A stretch of 64,000 bases of DNA from Xenopus tropicalis (taxonomy: Eukaryota > Chordata > Amphibia > Anura > Pipidae): assembly GCF_000004195.4 (NCBI RefSeq), contig NC_030683.2, forward strand, positions 73,689,764 to 73,753,763, written 5' to 3'. Positions 13,146-24,639 of the stretch are shown here, in pieces. Every line of letters begins with the position of its first letter. Within the stretch, counting starts at the first letter, position 1. The translations under genes were made by a program, and so were the position numbers. The notes beneath the pieces are model-generated. The model was given only the letters and a program-made list of their open reading frames with translations. It did not search any database and was not told where the DNA came from.

Positions 13146-13155
13146 CACGTGTTGG

Positions 13156-13347
13156 CTGGCCTGGATTTGTGTCGAGGCATAAATTTAGGGTCGGCATGCC
13201 GCCCCGCCGCACGTAAAATTTGCTCCCATAGAGCACTGGGACAGAAAACTTCAGCGCATCCAGTCCCTAGTGCTCCGTATGTGAGCGGAAAGGATGCTTG
13301 GGTTTGGGGGGGAGAATGAGGCCACCCTACAGTGAAATCCAGCGCTG
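13156..13347. mobile_element. Short non-autonomous hAT element (192 bp)
   Basis: The left end is CTGGCCTGGATTTGTGTCGA and the right end in complement is CAGCGCTGGATTTCACTGTA, so the termini are inverted repeats around GGATTT. Flanking octamers CGTGTTGG (13148-13155) and TGTGTAGG (13348-13355) agree at 6 of 8 positions, consistent with an aged 8-bp duplication. The interior has the CGGCATGCCGCCCC motif known from frog hAT derivatives. Confidence 0.7.
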
Positions 13348-13355
13348 TGTGTAGG

Positions 13356-13844
13356 AAATATTTAAGGAATATTGTCATGGGAATTTGAAATTTCACATGG
13401 GGCTAGCCATATTTTAAATTCCCAGGGTGCCACGTGACAGACATAACTGATAAACTTCAGTCACACTTTACTGCTGTGTTGCAAGTTGGAGTGATACCAC
13501 CCTCTTCCCTCCCCCCTCAGTAACAAATCCAAGTCAGGCTTGGGACTCTTCCAGTTACATGGAAGTAGGAGAATCAATAGGTTAGTGAAAGCAGTACTAA
13601 TGTGCAGCGCTGGCTCCTTCTGAAAGCTCAGACTCAGACTCTGTAAATAGCTCCGCTTTTCTCACTTAAAAGTCTGTTGATTATCAATAGCTGATTTTTC
13701 TAAAAGAATTTTCTTATGTGTGTAATTTATAATTTTGTTGTTGATTTTATTTGATATATGTATCTTAATTAATTGTGATTAATATGTGATGGGAGGAGTT
13801 CTTTGGTTTGTATAAAAAGCACCTCCTAGGGGTGCAGTCCATGC
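13356..13844. other. Unique sequence, nothing recognised
   Basis: AT-rich, with a short CT-rich patch near 13500. No gene or repeat end is recognised. Confidence 0.4.
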
Positions 13845-13990
13845 AGCTTTTGAGAAAGTGGCGTGACGCCACAAAATGCGTCAAGCGTATGGTCCTGGTT
13901 CTAATACATGCATAATATGGTTTTTTAAGGACTGAAATAAACATTGATTTTTATACAGCAGTGATTTGGTATATTTTTTCATGTTGGGCG
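13845..13990 (+). repeat. Hairpin repeat with GTGGCG/CGCCAC stem
   Basis: TTGAGAAAGTGGCGTGACGC followed by CACAAAATGCGTC forms a stable hairpin (stem GTGGCG/CGCCAC). It is followed by GAAATAAACATTG, a possible polyadenylation-like site. The layout of hairpin, then AAA(A/C), then an AATAAA about 60-80 nt later resembles the repeats near 44.0, 44.2 and 52.4 kb. Confidence 0.5.
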
Positions 13991-14752
13991 GATTGATATG
14001 CTGTCTGGATGCCAGCAGTACGTGTAGCACACACTGAGCTGTCAGGTAAGTGCTCCCCTGATTACTAATTCACAGTGCACTGAGATGGCTGCCTACACAC
14101 CAATATTGGTTCAAGAATAAAATTTTAAATGGTAAAGTGAATTATTTGCTATGTAAACAGTGTAAATTAGAAATAAAAAGTACACCATAAAAAACATGAC
14201 AGAATCCCTTTAAGCATTATCATGACATGGACTATGACATCTTTTCAACTTTCTCACTGCCATCTTATTAACAGAAGCTGGTAAAAAGTATTCATATTTG
14301 CCAAGCATGAATGAATAATGAGATCTGTAGTTGAATTGTTTGACTTTAATACATTTAGGGAAATGGTAAATGAGGTCCAGTATGTAAAGTTTAACATGCC
14401 AAATATCCAAGGCAAATTTTAATATAAATCAGGGCAGGAGTTTTCCCCTATAATAAGGCCCCTGGTTGTTACGGTGGGGTGAATGTTTTTTAGAGGAAGA
14501 TGGTAGGAGAAAATATGTAATTCCAATCTGATAAACATCCTGGTTTATGTTTATGGAATACTGGAGTAGATTACTATAATTACATAAATCTTCAGTGTAT
14601 TTAGTGCATAAGGCAAGTTTGACAACTAGGGCACAGAAAGGAGTAAACGTTAATTGCATTTCTACATGTGTACTTATGTGAAAGACAAGACATTCTAAAA
14701 TAGATCCTGCTGTGTCCTAAGAACACATACAGTTCTCTTGACAAGCCAACTC
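13991..14752. other. Unique sequence, nothing recognised
   Basis: No open frame of note and no recognised repeat. Confidence 0.4.
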
Positions 14753-14755
14753 TTA

Positions 14756-15284
14756 GGGGCTGATTTACTTACCCACGAACGGGTCGAAATGAGTCCGATT
14801 GCGTTTTTTTCGTAATGATCGGTATTTTGCGATTTTTTCGTATGTTTTGCGATTTTTTCGGATTCTTTACGAATTTTTCGTTACCAATACGATTTTTGCG
14901 TAAAAACGCGAGTTTTTCGTATCCATTACGAAAGTTGCGTAAAAAGTTGCGCATTTTTCGTAGCGTTAAAACTTACGCGAAAAGTTGCGCATTTTTCGTA
15001 GCGTTAAAACTTAAAAGGTGCAAAGTTTCGCGTAAGTTTTAACGCTACGAAAAAAGCGCAACTTTTTGCGCAAGTTTTAACGCTACAAAAAATCGCCAGA
15101 TTTTACGCAACTTTCGTAATGGATACGAAAAACTCGCGTTTTTACGCAAAAATCGTATTGGTAACGAAAAGTTTGTAAAGAATCCGAAAAAATCGCAAAA
15201 CATACGAAAAAGTCGCAAAATGTTCGTTTTCAAGTCGGAACTTTTCCAATTCGGGTCGGATTCGTGGGTTAGTAAATCAGCCCC
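14756..15284. mobile_element. CpG-rich palindromic MITE (529 bp), TTA duplication
   Basis: The termini are GGGGCTGATTTACTTACCC and GGGTTAGTAAATCAGCCCC, flanked by TTA at 14753-14755 and 15285-15287. The whole element is a near-continuous inverted repeat centred near 15020. T-tracts and CpG steps recur about every 10 bp in the left arm. TTA duplications and GGGGC ends suggest the PIF/Harbinger group. Sister copies duplicate CAT or have unequal flanks, so that assignment is tentative. Open frames in it, rich in F, R and K, are artefacts of the decamer pattern. Confidence 0.85.
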
Positions 15285-15287
15285 TTA

Positions 15288-15818
15288 GAATCACTGTAAA
15301 ATGTATGTAAAAGGGTTTATGTACAAACACAAATACAAGTCTGCTCAGATGGATGCTTTTGTGTGCATATTCATTAAATGTACTTGCATACAAACACCCT
15401 CTTTACACTTTCACATTATTCTACAGAGCACCCCTTTTTTCATTACAAAATCATGTTCCTATTGACATTAGGGGACTCCAGAACTAATGCCCCCCCCCCC
15501 ACACTGTGGAGCAAATTCCCTGATTCCCTCAGAAGGAACCAGGAACAGCCTTATGCAGTTTATTTAAACAGTCCACTGGAGAGCCTTTCAGTCAAAAATT
15601 CTGTTTATTAGTGCATAGCACAGCACTATTTACAACACAGTACTATTCCATTGGGAGTGGCAAAACCCTACTACTGTTTGAGGAGCCCCCTGAACTACAA
15701 CTCACTTAGACTACTTAATCATGCGTAAGAGTTCTAGACTTTGTTTGCTGGCAATTTATTTAAACCACACAATTTGACAACTACTTCAAAATAAATTAGT
15801 TACTTACCTAAAAACCTT
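15288..15818. other. Unique sequence with a short poly-C run
   Basis: A run of C at 15491-15500 is the only notable feature. No gene is recognised. Confidence 0.4.
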
Positions 15819-15976
15819 TAGGCTAATGCCACATGGGGCTGATTCTTGACCTGCAGATAAATGCAGGCCAGCAATCGCATCAGCTTTCTCATGTGTCTGT
15901 ACCTCTGGAGCCACTGTGTCTGCCTGGGTGCAGGCATACGGAGCAGATTTTGGTGCCCTGTGTGGCATTCGCCTTA
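15819..15976. repeat. Short palindromic MITE, 'GGCTAATGCCACATGGGG'
   Basis: The left end TTAGGCTAATGCCACATGGG and the right end, in complement TAAGGCGAATGCCACACAGG, are inverted repeats. About 158 bp with no coding content. Confidence 0.65.
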
Positions 15977-17010
15977 GAAATTAAATATGACTCCTGTAAT
16001 GTCAAATGTTTGGGAATAAACATTTTACATCAGAATCTGTTAGGACATGATAAATGTAAAACATGAATAAGTTTGACTGTCTCATCCAACAACTGCCTAT
16101 CAATCTTAAGAAATTTCTTAGAAGTCTCGGTTTCATCCAGTACATTTCTGTAGCTTTCAGCTGGCAGGGAAATCCATTTGACTTGCTACTGGATATGCCA
16201 AATGCTGACGACACCGTGCTTATGTTTAGGCTGACTGCATTAAATCTCTAATACCATTATGTGTCCATTTTTCAGTCCTGACGCTATATTTTCGTCCCTT
16301 ATTTCTTTTCTCATGACATGTTTTCTTAAAAACGTGCCCATATCCAGTTTCATTTAATCTTACCAAACAGACTTTCTAGCTGAAAGACCTATGCTTTAGC
16401 CACACCATGAAAACCTGATGAAACCCAATGTAGTTGCTAGGGAATAGCCTGTATTTATTGCTAGGATTTTTTCATGTTTGCAGTGTCTCTTATAATTTAA
16501 ATGTAAAAGGTTAAATTGCTCAGCTTTCAAACTCATCAAGTTTTCATAATTATATTTGACAGTATAAATAATGTATGCATAAAGGAAATCCTAATTGTAT
16601 GCAAAACTTTTTTTTTTTTAAATTCATATTTTCTACAGATACTTATGTTAAACTAAGTACCTTTACATATAAAGCTACCGGGTTTTATAGCCAAAAAGGC
16701 TCATTTACAAAGCAAAATTGTAATGGCATCTGTCTTGATCCCCATTAGGGACACTAATTTGCTTCTGCACTGGTAAATTACTCACAAGTTGTGGCTGCAT
16801 TTTCATTGTGGGTTAGAACTGTGTCACTTTAGAAGTGGCGTTAGCATGTGATTAGGTGCAAGTCAGTTGTGTCTAGGTGACACCTGCAAAGTGAACCCTG
16901 GAGTCCATAATCCATAGCTTGCTTATATCTGTGCACCCCATACTTTGCATCTTAACCATATTACAGCAAACCTGCAACTTAATACGCCATGTGTGTATAG
17001 ATTAGTGTGT
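15977..17010. other. Unique sequence, nothing firmly recognised
   Basis: The block 16060-16260 has mixed composition without repeat signatures and could be conserved non-coding DNA. A 62-codon frame there has no recognisable domain. Confidence 0.35.
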
Positions 17011-17018
17011 ATTGGTGA

Positions 17019-17774
17019 CAGGGCCACCATCAGGGGGGCACAGGGGGGACAGCTGTCCCGGGCCCGGACGATGGTCGCTTTTAAGGGGGCCCGGCCCTGA
17101 TACAATTTTTTTTAGCTCGGGCCCCCTTTAAAGAACTACGGGCCCTGCCATTCGTGGCCAGCGTGAAATTTGATTAGTTGCGCCCCATGCGTCCGTACGC
17201 ACGGGGTGCAACCTTATAAAATTTACAGATGCGGCAGGGAGCCAGGCACATATCAAGAGGATGCAGATGGCGGCAGTCTCTGGTGAGGGAGCTGGAGGAT
17301 GCCGGAGGATGCCGCAGGGGTGCTGGAGGATGCCGCAGGGGTGGGGGGGAAGCTGAGGGGAGCCGGAGGAAGTCGATGGGAGGGGGGGGAGCTGGAGGAA
17401 GTCTCTGGGGGGGAGGGAGTTGGAGGAAGTTACTGGGGGAACCGCAGGAGAATGATGGGGGGGAGCTGTGCAGATGCAGCGGGGAGCCACAGGAAGTTGC
17501 TGGGGGGGAGCTGGAGGATTCTGGTGGAAGCTGGGGGGGAGCTTGAGGATGCTGGGAAAGACTCTAAAGGGATAGCTGGAGTATGCTCTGGGGGGGAGCT
17601 GGCTACCAATGTTTTAGGGAGGCCCTGGCTACCAATGTTTTAGGAGGCCCTGGCTACCAATGTCTGTGTGTCCTTTATACTAATGGGAGGGAGCATTGGG
17701 GGGCAGGGCGTGGGAGGAGAGGGGCCCAGAAAATTTGGTTGCGAGGGGCCCTGTGATTTCTGATGGCAGCCCTG
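17019..17774. mobile_element. Non-autonomous hAT element (756 bp) with perfect 8-bp TSD
   Basis: It begins CAGGGCCACCATCAGGGGG and ends TCTGATGGCAGCCCTG, so CAGGGC(C/T)(A/G)CCATCA forms the inverted terminus. The perfect duplication ATTGGTGA lies at 17011-17018 and 17775-17782, diagnostic of hAT insertion. The interior from about 17250 to 17600 is a purine-rich, G-run array of GGAGGATGCC and GGGGGGGAGCTGGAGGA variants, followed by a short tandem repeat of CTACCAATGTTTTAGG. Glycine-rich open frames through this array are artefacts. No transposase is present. Confidence 0.92.
17252..17600 (+). repeat. G-run purine minisatellite inside the hAT
   Basis: Many runs of 4-8 G on one strand are spaced by short A/T/C stretches (GAGCTGGAGGA-type units). 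Such asymmetry favours G-quadruplex or triplex structures on the plus strand. Confidence 0.8.
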
Positions 17775-17782
17775 ATTGGTGA

Positions 17783-19558
17783 ATAGCAGCTGAATGAACC
17801 CAATGTTAAATAATTTTTTTGTGCTGCATTTCGGGATAAACCAAGGGACTTTTTTTGTGGGGGATTTAAAAACTAGTTAAAATCACTCACAATTTTGATA
17901 ATCATGGAATGCTGACTTGTAGTATATAGCAATTGCCCGCTCTCAACAATAGAGAAAAGTGCTTACAGATGTGATCTGTTTTTCCATAACATGAAAACCC
18001 TTACATAGCATCCTACCAACATATCTTGCCAACATGGCAATTGTCCCATGCAGTGAGGCACGTCTGGTTTGCTTTAGTAGTACATTTTCTTTGTGAGCTA
18101 TTAATCTGAGTATCCTGACAGCAGGACTCTATCCTGTAGCAAAGTATTTTAATACTGCAGTACATTATTTTACCAGAGGTACCTATGGAGGTCCATATGC
18201 AATGTAAAAGTTTCAACATGGCTTTTGCCTTGCTCGAAGGCTGTGTGGTTGTACACTATCCCAATAATATATCCTATGCAAGAGGAAGAACATGTGTTAT
18301 GGTTACCATACATGGGCCGATAAAAGATCTGACCAATCTGAATGATTTGGCCTGAGGGTCAAACGATCAGATCAATGTAATATCCCCCACCTTAAGATGG
18401 CCATATTGGGAAAAGATCTGCTCATTTGGCCACCTTTACAAATATGGGTAGTTAAAAAACTTTACGAGTTAACATCCCTCACTGCATTGCGTTAAACATA
18501 ATTTTAGCCAGAAGCAGGTTAGAGTTTGACCTAACATTTATGCTACACTATTTTTAACACTAAACTGGGCTTTGTGCAATAATTTGCCACACAGTTTAAG
18601 TTAGATGACATAGACTTTTTCAATGTGCTACTTTTACCCCTTTATTTAGCGTTACTTATCGAGCACTTGGTGTTATTCAGTTATATTTGAACAGACAGAT
18701 ATGCATAACGGAGCTAAGCACTGCACTCACTGTTTATTTTATACTGTCAGAGAGAATTATTGTACTCATGGTTAATCCTTTCACACTATTTCTCTGCTCT
18801 GAGCCTGGGGAAAATGATTGTGCTGCTTTGTTTACTAAAGTGCATTAACTCTGACAAACCACAAGCAACTTTGCTGATGATTGCCCCATAGATTCAAAGT
18901 CTTTGCATTTGGAAACGTAAGTTGTTCTGCATATACAACAGGCTGTTAAGGCTATATTTCCAAAGGGGAAGGTGAACAAAATCAAGAGGGTAAATGTAAC
19001 TTGTATTCAATAAAATCTATATTGTATGTCAGTTTTGATTGCTGAAATATTGTGTGTAATTGATGTTATTTTACAAATGCTAATAAATGTAAATTCAAAT
19101 CTTCCTCACAAAACCCTTAGCCACCTTGTCCCCTGTGCTTGAAAAACGAAATGTGCCCCTTGCACATTTGTTAAACATCACACTAATTGGGTATTGCAAA
19201 AAAGGAGGCAAACTTTGCACAGGTCTATAAATTAGCACTTGCCTGTTATAGGTTGCCCTGCATATTGGGTAAAACAGCATTCATTAGATACCTGTTTGTT
19301 TCCAGTCTTTCAGACATATACGCATTTTGAGTAGCCTTGTCCAAATAATTTTTGTATGATTCATAGGTTTGTGTGCACTGCAATACTGAACAAGTAATAT
19401 CCAGGCACAATGTAAAATTATCACTTGTGAGCGTGTCCGTTAATAGGTGCAAACTGCCCTGAAATACTAGTGTAATTTACAGACAATTAGTAACAAGCGG
19501 ACACATATTTTTTATGGCTTCTTTAACAAAAATCTTCTGCATTTGTGTTTAATAATGA
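17783..19558. other. Mostly unique; faint repeat fragment near 18.29-18.44 kb
   Basis: ATACATGGGCCGATAAAAGA and AAGATGGCCATATTGGGAAA around 18309-18415 resemble a Xenopus dispersed repeat that I cannot name. The rest shows no gene. Confidence 0.35.
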
Positions 19559-19620
19559 CTAGTGATGAGCAAAACTGCCCTGTTTCGCTGCGGTGAAAAA
19601 TTTGCTAAGCCACAGAAAAA
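19559..19620 (+). repeat. 'TAGTGATGAGC' family, left-end fragment
   Basis: TAGTGATGAGCAAAACTGCC followed by CTGTTTCGCTGCGGTGAAAA is the left terminus of a family with further copies at 26.29, 41.70, 42.01, 46.43, 46.75, 57.02 and 63.96 kb. Confidence 0.65.
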
Positions 19621-19834
19621 TATAAAAAAGTGATTATGGGTGTACACACATACAGTATATAGTAGAACCAATTAAACCCACACAAAACTTTACTGCATTT
19701 AAACCCATGTATCCAATGTTTCAAGGATGTAATTATTGCATCCTTGACAAATACTCATATTGACTAAATAAAAAATGTTACAAAAGCCCCAGCAAGTACT
19801 ACAGCTCTAAGAGCAATGACAAAGAGTTTAGTTG

Positions 19835-20150
19835 TCCATGATAAACCTTCTCTACTGTGGGCAACTAATCTCCTCTAAATGTTTTCCCACTAGCAATAAT
19901 GTAAATCGTCAGTAGGAAAACATGTGCATCACTTCGTCTTTCCAAAGTCTCCTGAAGTTACTGTGTGAGAAAACTTCGGAAAGCTGAAGCTTGACTTTGG
20001 AAAGATGAAGCAATGTGTACGTTTTCCCACTGGTGATTTACATTATCGCCAGGGGGAACTCATTTAGAGGAGATTAGTCGCCTGCAGTAGAGGAGATTTA
20101 TCGCAGGTGACTAATCGCATCTCCTTGTCTGTCATAGCCCTAAGGGGTGC
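19835..20150. repeat. 'GGGAGATTAGTCGCC' family copy
   Basis: TGTGGGCAACTAATCTCCTC at the left and GAGGAGATTAGTCGCCTGC at the right are inverted. Inner arms around GGAAAACATGTGCATCACTT and GCAATGTGTACGTTTTCCCA are inverted as well, so the copy can fold back on itself. It ends with CATAGCCCTAAGGG, as in other copies. Confidence 0.65.
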
Positions 20151-20369
20151 AAAATAGGCCCTTAGTTCTCATTAACCTAACACTGAGGTGTAACCTCGGA
20201 TACTATAAGCAGGTGACAAGGACAGGACTTCTTATCACCATGTGCCTGCGGGTATAGTGGATGAGATAGGAAAAGCTTATGTGCCTCTCCCAGTCCACCC
20301 CTCATCAATAAAGTACTGTCAAACATAAGGGAAAGGCATGTATAGGTGCCTTCATCCTGTCCTCTGCCA

Positions 20370-20545
20370 GGGAGATTAGACCCCCACAATAGTGAAGATT
20401 TATTGTGGGCGAATAATCTCCCTGCGTGCCACTGCCCTTAGGAAAACTGAAGCAATGCATAGGACTTTCCACCGCTGATTCCCTTCATTGTTAATGGAAA
20501 GGCTTCTTGGGGAGATTAGTTGCTTGCGGTAGCAAAGGTTCAATT
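20370..20545. repeat. 'GGGAGATTAGTCGCC' family, partial copy
   Basis: CAGGGAGATTAGACCCCCA, GGCGAATAATCTCCCTG and GGGGAGATTAGTTGCTTGCG mark a second, degraded member about 220 bp beyond the first. Confidence 0.55.
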
Positions 20546-21205
20546 TTAGATACTGTTCTGCTTGGTGAAAGAATGATCAAAAACCATAAGTATTTACTGA
20601 ATAAAAACATTGGTTAAAGTAAGTTCAGTGCAAGCTCTATTCATTGGGCCACTTTACTGAGCAGAGTTTAACATGATGCACATAATAAAACACCAGTCAA
20701 CTATATAAAAAAATTTGTAGTCACGTTTATGAAAAAATTAGCAAGAGTTTTAGCCATTTATCATTAAGTATTTAGTATGTCTGAGGTAAAAATCTGATCT
20801 CTTACTGTAATCTTTCTTTTTAAGTTTCCTAAAATGTTATATATTTTAGCTTAAATGTGGCATTTTGTTTCTAGTTCTTAATATTATTTATTAACATTTC
20901 TTTTCTCAAAAGTAAGGTACTTGGTGTATTGTGCAGCCACAGGGTATCATAAAAAAAATTAAAAAAAATGAGTGCTCTGTCATCCATAGTTGGCATTACA
21001 GCTATGGTCTGCATAGGTCAACCATAGTGCATGTGGTTTCCAGAATCTCCTGCATACATTCCTGCATCCATCATAAGGGCATATTTGGAGCTGATTTATC
21101 TCTGTTCAACAATTCTGTGATTACAATATGCATACATGGGAAGAGAATAATGTGCATTGTAATTGGCAATCATGTGTGTGATGTTGACACTTAAACAGTT
21201 AAAAG
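20546..21205. other. Unique sequence, nothing recognised
   Basis: AT-rich, with no gene or repeat end seen before the L1 insertion site. Confidence 0.4.
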
Positions 21206-21254
21206 AGGAAATGTTCTTCTTTTTTTTTTTTTTTTACAAAGTAACTGGGATAAT

Positions 21255-22013
21255 ATGCAATTAAATGTTTCTTCACTCAATGTTAAGGGCCTGAATAGTG
21301 AATACTGAATAGTGCGCAAAAAAGGAAATTACTGCTAAACTGGGCACAAGATACTAAAATAGATATATTATGCATATATAGTATATATATATATATAGTA
21401 CAAGAAACCCACCTAGCTGGTAAAGACCATCCAAAATTACGCTCAAAAAATTTCAATAAGACCATATATGCCAATGCTCCCGTCAAAAAAAAATGGTGTA
21501 GCAGTTCTTTTTAGGAATTCCCTACCTATTAAAATCATTGACTCCCAGGCAGATAGTAAAGGCAGATTTCTAATAATTAAACTAGAAGTTTTTTCTCATA
21601 TATATATTTTAGTAAACCTTGTATGCCCCAAACTCCCACCAAATGACGTTTATAAATAAGGTACTCAAGAAAGTGAGCCAAGAAACTGGGGTCAAACTTT
21701 TAATTATGGGAGATTTCAATCTCGCTCCGGACCCCCTGATAGATAAAACCCCCATTCCGAAAGGTAATACCTTAAGGTCAGCCACTTCCTTGTCTAAGAC
21801 CTTTTTTTAAAACCATAAAACAATATGAGCTATATGATGTTTGGAGAGCAGGGCACCCCACTGAACACGATTATACCTTTTTTTCCTCATGTGCATTCTA
21901 CTTATTCTAGGATTGATTTAGTTCTTGCAGACAAAAACACACTATTCCAAACGGTTAAGTCTTACATAGGAATTGCCACTTGGTCGGACCATGCCTCACT
22001 TTTTACTTTTTAG
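21255..22013 (+). pseudogene. L1 ORF2 endonuclease domain remnant
   Basis: This is the apurinic/apyrimidinic-type endonuclease that nicks target DNA in L1 elements. Reading from an ATG at 21255 gives MQLNVSSLNVKGLNS, the usual start of the domain. QETHL follows at about 21402, GRFLIIKL near 21570, GDFN near 21710, TYSRIDLVLAD near 21900 and WSDHASL near 21980. These are the expected order and key residues: catalytic E in QETHL, D and N in GDFN, D in RID, D and H in SDH. Stops occur early (about 21300) and the frame changes at least twice, near 21615 and 21810, so no intact protein can be made. The L1 clade is clear from motif spacing. Confidence 0.9.
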
Positions 22014-22313
22014 ATTTCATCCAGATTCCTTGCCCGTCTGTTAACTGGAGACTGAACAATACACTATTACTCAACAACATGCAGAAAAAAATAACTAAAT
22101 TAACTACAGAATATTTTGAACTAAATTCTACCTCAGATATTTCTGAGGATCTACTTTGGTGTACATATAAGGCTTTTATTAGAGGCCATTTAATAGCTTT
22201 GGCTGTAAGCGAAACAAAAAAAAAGAAAGTCCAAGGCAGCAGACTTATTTGCACAACTAACTGTAGCTTCAAAGCAACATAAGCTGCACCTGACTGAGGC
22301 ACTGGCTCAAAAA

Positions 22314-24103
22314 GTGGCATTCCTAAACACAGAAATCAATGCTGTAAATATGGAAAAAGGGACGTTTCAAATTTTGTTGACTAAACAACGGTATTATGTT
22401 GAGGACAATAAAAATAGCAGACTGCTGGCCACTAAACTGAGAGATGCAAGGGCAGAAAACAGAATCCTGTCTATCAAAACGGCTGAAGGAAATATGGTAT
22501 CTAACCCAAAACATATAGCACAAGAATTTGCGAATTAATATACTAAGCTATACAACCTAAAAGATGATCCCGCAACCCGCCAACCAGATTCAAATAATAT
22601 CATAAATTTTCTCACTAAAATATCCTTGCCTTCACTCTCAGAAAACCAAATAGAACACCTTAATGCCCCTATAACACAAGCAGAAGGGACCTCTACAATT
22701 AAATCACTTAAAAATAATAATGTCCCAGGACCAGATGGTTTTTCAAATAACTTCTATAAAAACTTGTCTCTTTAGCTCCTATGTTAACTAAACTATTCAA
22801 TTCCCTGCATACTTCTCAGTCACCCAGAAAAGAACTTTTCCAAGCTACCATAACAACTATCCCAAAGCCTAATAAAGACCCTACCTGAGTGGAAAACTAC
22901 CATCCAATATCTCTGCTCAATTCAGATATAAAGATATATGCTAAAATTTTGGCAAATCGATTAAACCCTATTTTAAAATCTTTGATTTCTAATGATCAGG
23001 TCGGATTTGTCCCAACCAGACAGGCACAAGAAAGGTAATCAATATTGCTATTCAAGCTAACCAGACAAGATCCCCCTGTCTCTTGGTCGCTTTAGATGCA
23101 GAAAAAGCTTTTGATAGGGTCTCGTGGCTTTATTTACAAAAAGTTTGGTTTCTCAGGTACATTCTTAGATCACATTCTCACACTATATAAATTCCCTTCT
23201 GCAGTAATACCAACCAATTGCCAAAACTCTCCTAGATTCACACTTACAAATGGTACCCAACAAAGTTGGCCCCTTTCACCCCTAATTTTTGTTTTGCTCA
23301 TGGAACCTTTAGCAGAAGCAATATGCCAACATCCCCAAATTTCTGGTTTTTTGATAGGTAAAAATTCATATAAATTATCCCTATTTGCAGATGACATAAT
23401 CTTAACTTTTCCAAACCAACTAACTCACTTCAAGCATTGTACCAATTACTCTCATAATTCTCTGAGATCTCATCGGAGAATGGTTGTCAAAATTAATACA
23501 ACCAAAACTGAGGCCCTCCCAATATGGATTTCCCAAAATCATTTAAGAGAGTTGAAAGCATCTTATAAGTTCATGTGGCAGCAGTCTATTACTTCATATT
23601 TAGGTATAAAGGTTGGATTCTCAGTAACTAGCCTCTACAACACTAATTTCAAATCCATGTTAGGAAAACTGGAGCAAAATTTTAAAACCTGGGCCTATAA
23701 AGAAATTTCATGGATGGGAAGACTATCCGCTATAAAGACTATGATACTACCTAAAACCCTTTACCTATTCCGTACAATTCCGATCAAGAACTCAAACAAA
23801 TATTTTTCTTTATTGAAAAAATCAATCTCAAAATATATCTGGAAAGCCAAGAAATCCAGAATACCGATTGCATCACTCTCAAAAGGCAAACTACAAGGAG
23901 GGCTGGGGTTCCCTAACTTTAAAAAATATTATCAAGCATCTCATCTAAACTTTCAACGCATTTTTACCACAACAACTCAACTTCAGAGGGTGCTTCAAGA
24001 AAAGGATATAACCACACCACCTTCTCTTCACCTGGACGAACTCATCTGGATACCGCCAAAGCTAAGACTTAAAACTATTTCCTACATTCCAGGCCTAAAT
24101 TAA
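22314..24103 (+). pseudogene. L1 ORF2 reverse-transcriptase remnant
   Basis: This copies element RNA into DNA at the target site. Landmarks in order are NNNVPGPDGFSNNFYKNL near 22720, TTIPKPNKDP near 22855, YHPISLLNSDIKIYAKILAN near 22900, DQVGFVPTRQ near 23000, ALDAEKAFDRVSW near 23090, NGTQQSWPLSP near 23250, the catalytic FADD at 23384-23395, and KTWAYKEISWMGRLSAIK near 23690. The longest open stretch, 23096-24103 (335 codons), begins inside the domain and is not a gene of its own. NGTQQSWPLSP departs from the usual NGTRQGCPLSP, so even the preserved part carries damaging changes. In-frame stops and a frameshift near 23040 lie upstream. Confidence 0.92.
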
Positions 24104-24634
24104 TGCTCTGCCTGCCCTACCCTGCCGGTGTGTGCCATACTCTGCCTGCCCTATGCTGCCTGTGTGTGCCATACTCTGCCTGTCCTATGCTGCCTGTGTG
24201 TATGGCACACACAGGCAGCCTACAGTGACACAATGATGGCACTGCTCCCACAGTCTGCACAATAACTATATATTAAAAAACGTTTTAATTGCAGTACCAC
24301 CACAGTATATGTTCTTTTTATAGTGTGTAGGGTTTATTTGTGGGTTTCTACTGCTCCTACAGTATGAGGTGTGAACAGGTGAACAATGTGGGTGATAACA
24401 GCCTGAGCCTGAGGTGTGAACACTGCAGGGGGTGAACAATGCAGGGATTAAAAAGTGTGAACAGTTTAAACAATACAGGGGGTATACAGTCTGAATCTGA
24501 GGTGTTAACCATGCAGGGGGCCAGTACTGATACCATTTAAAGCTTACACAAAGGTAAGCCATCAAAGCATACAAACAGGTGGGGGGCCACACAGAGGGGG
24601 GTCGCGGGCCGCCAGTTTGGACAGCACTGCTTTA
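24104..24634. mobile_element. hAT-like insertion within the L1
   Basis: The L1 reading breaks after ...SYIPGLN and resumes at about 24640 with FHPKFPLAF. Between them lies a short tandem array of CTGCCTATGCTGCCTGTGTG-type units (24107-24220) and then sequence ending GGGTCGCGGGCCGCCAGTTT and GGACAGCACTG, a typical hAT right end. I do not see a matching left CAGTG terminus or an 8-bp duplication, so the insertion probably came with a deletion or was rearranged later. Confidence 0.65.
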
Positions 24635-24639
24635 AGCCT

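Noticed and set aside
14815..15233. CRISPR-like repeated units
   Set aside because: The repetition is a foldback with decamer phasing, not direct repeats with unique spacers, and the genome is a vertebrate's.
17229..17643. Glycine-rich open frames
   Set aside because: They run through the G-run minisatellite of a hAT element, are open in two frames, and lack any other gene feature.
23096..24103. 335-codon frame as an intact gene
   Set aside because: It is an internal part of an L1 reverse transcriptase that starts within the domain. Stops and frameshifts lie upstream and an insert follows.
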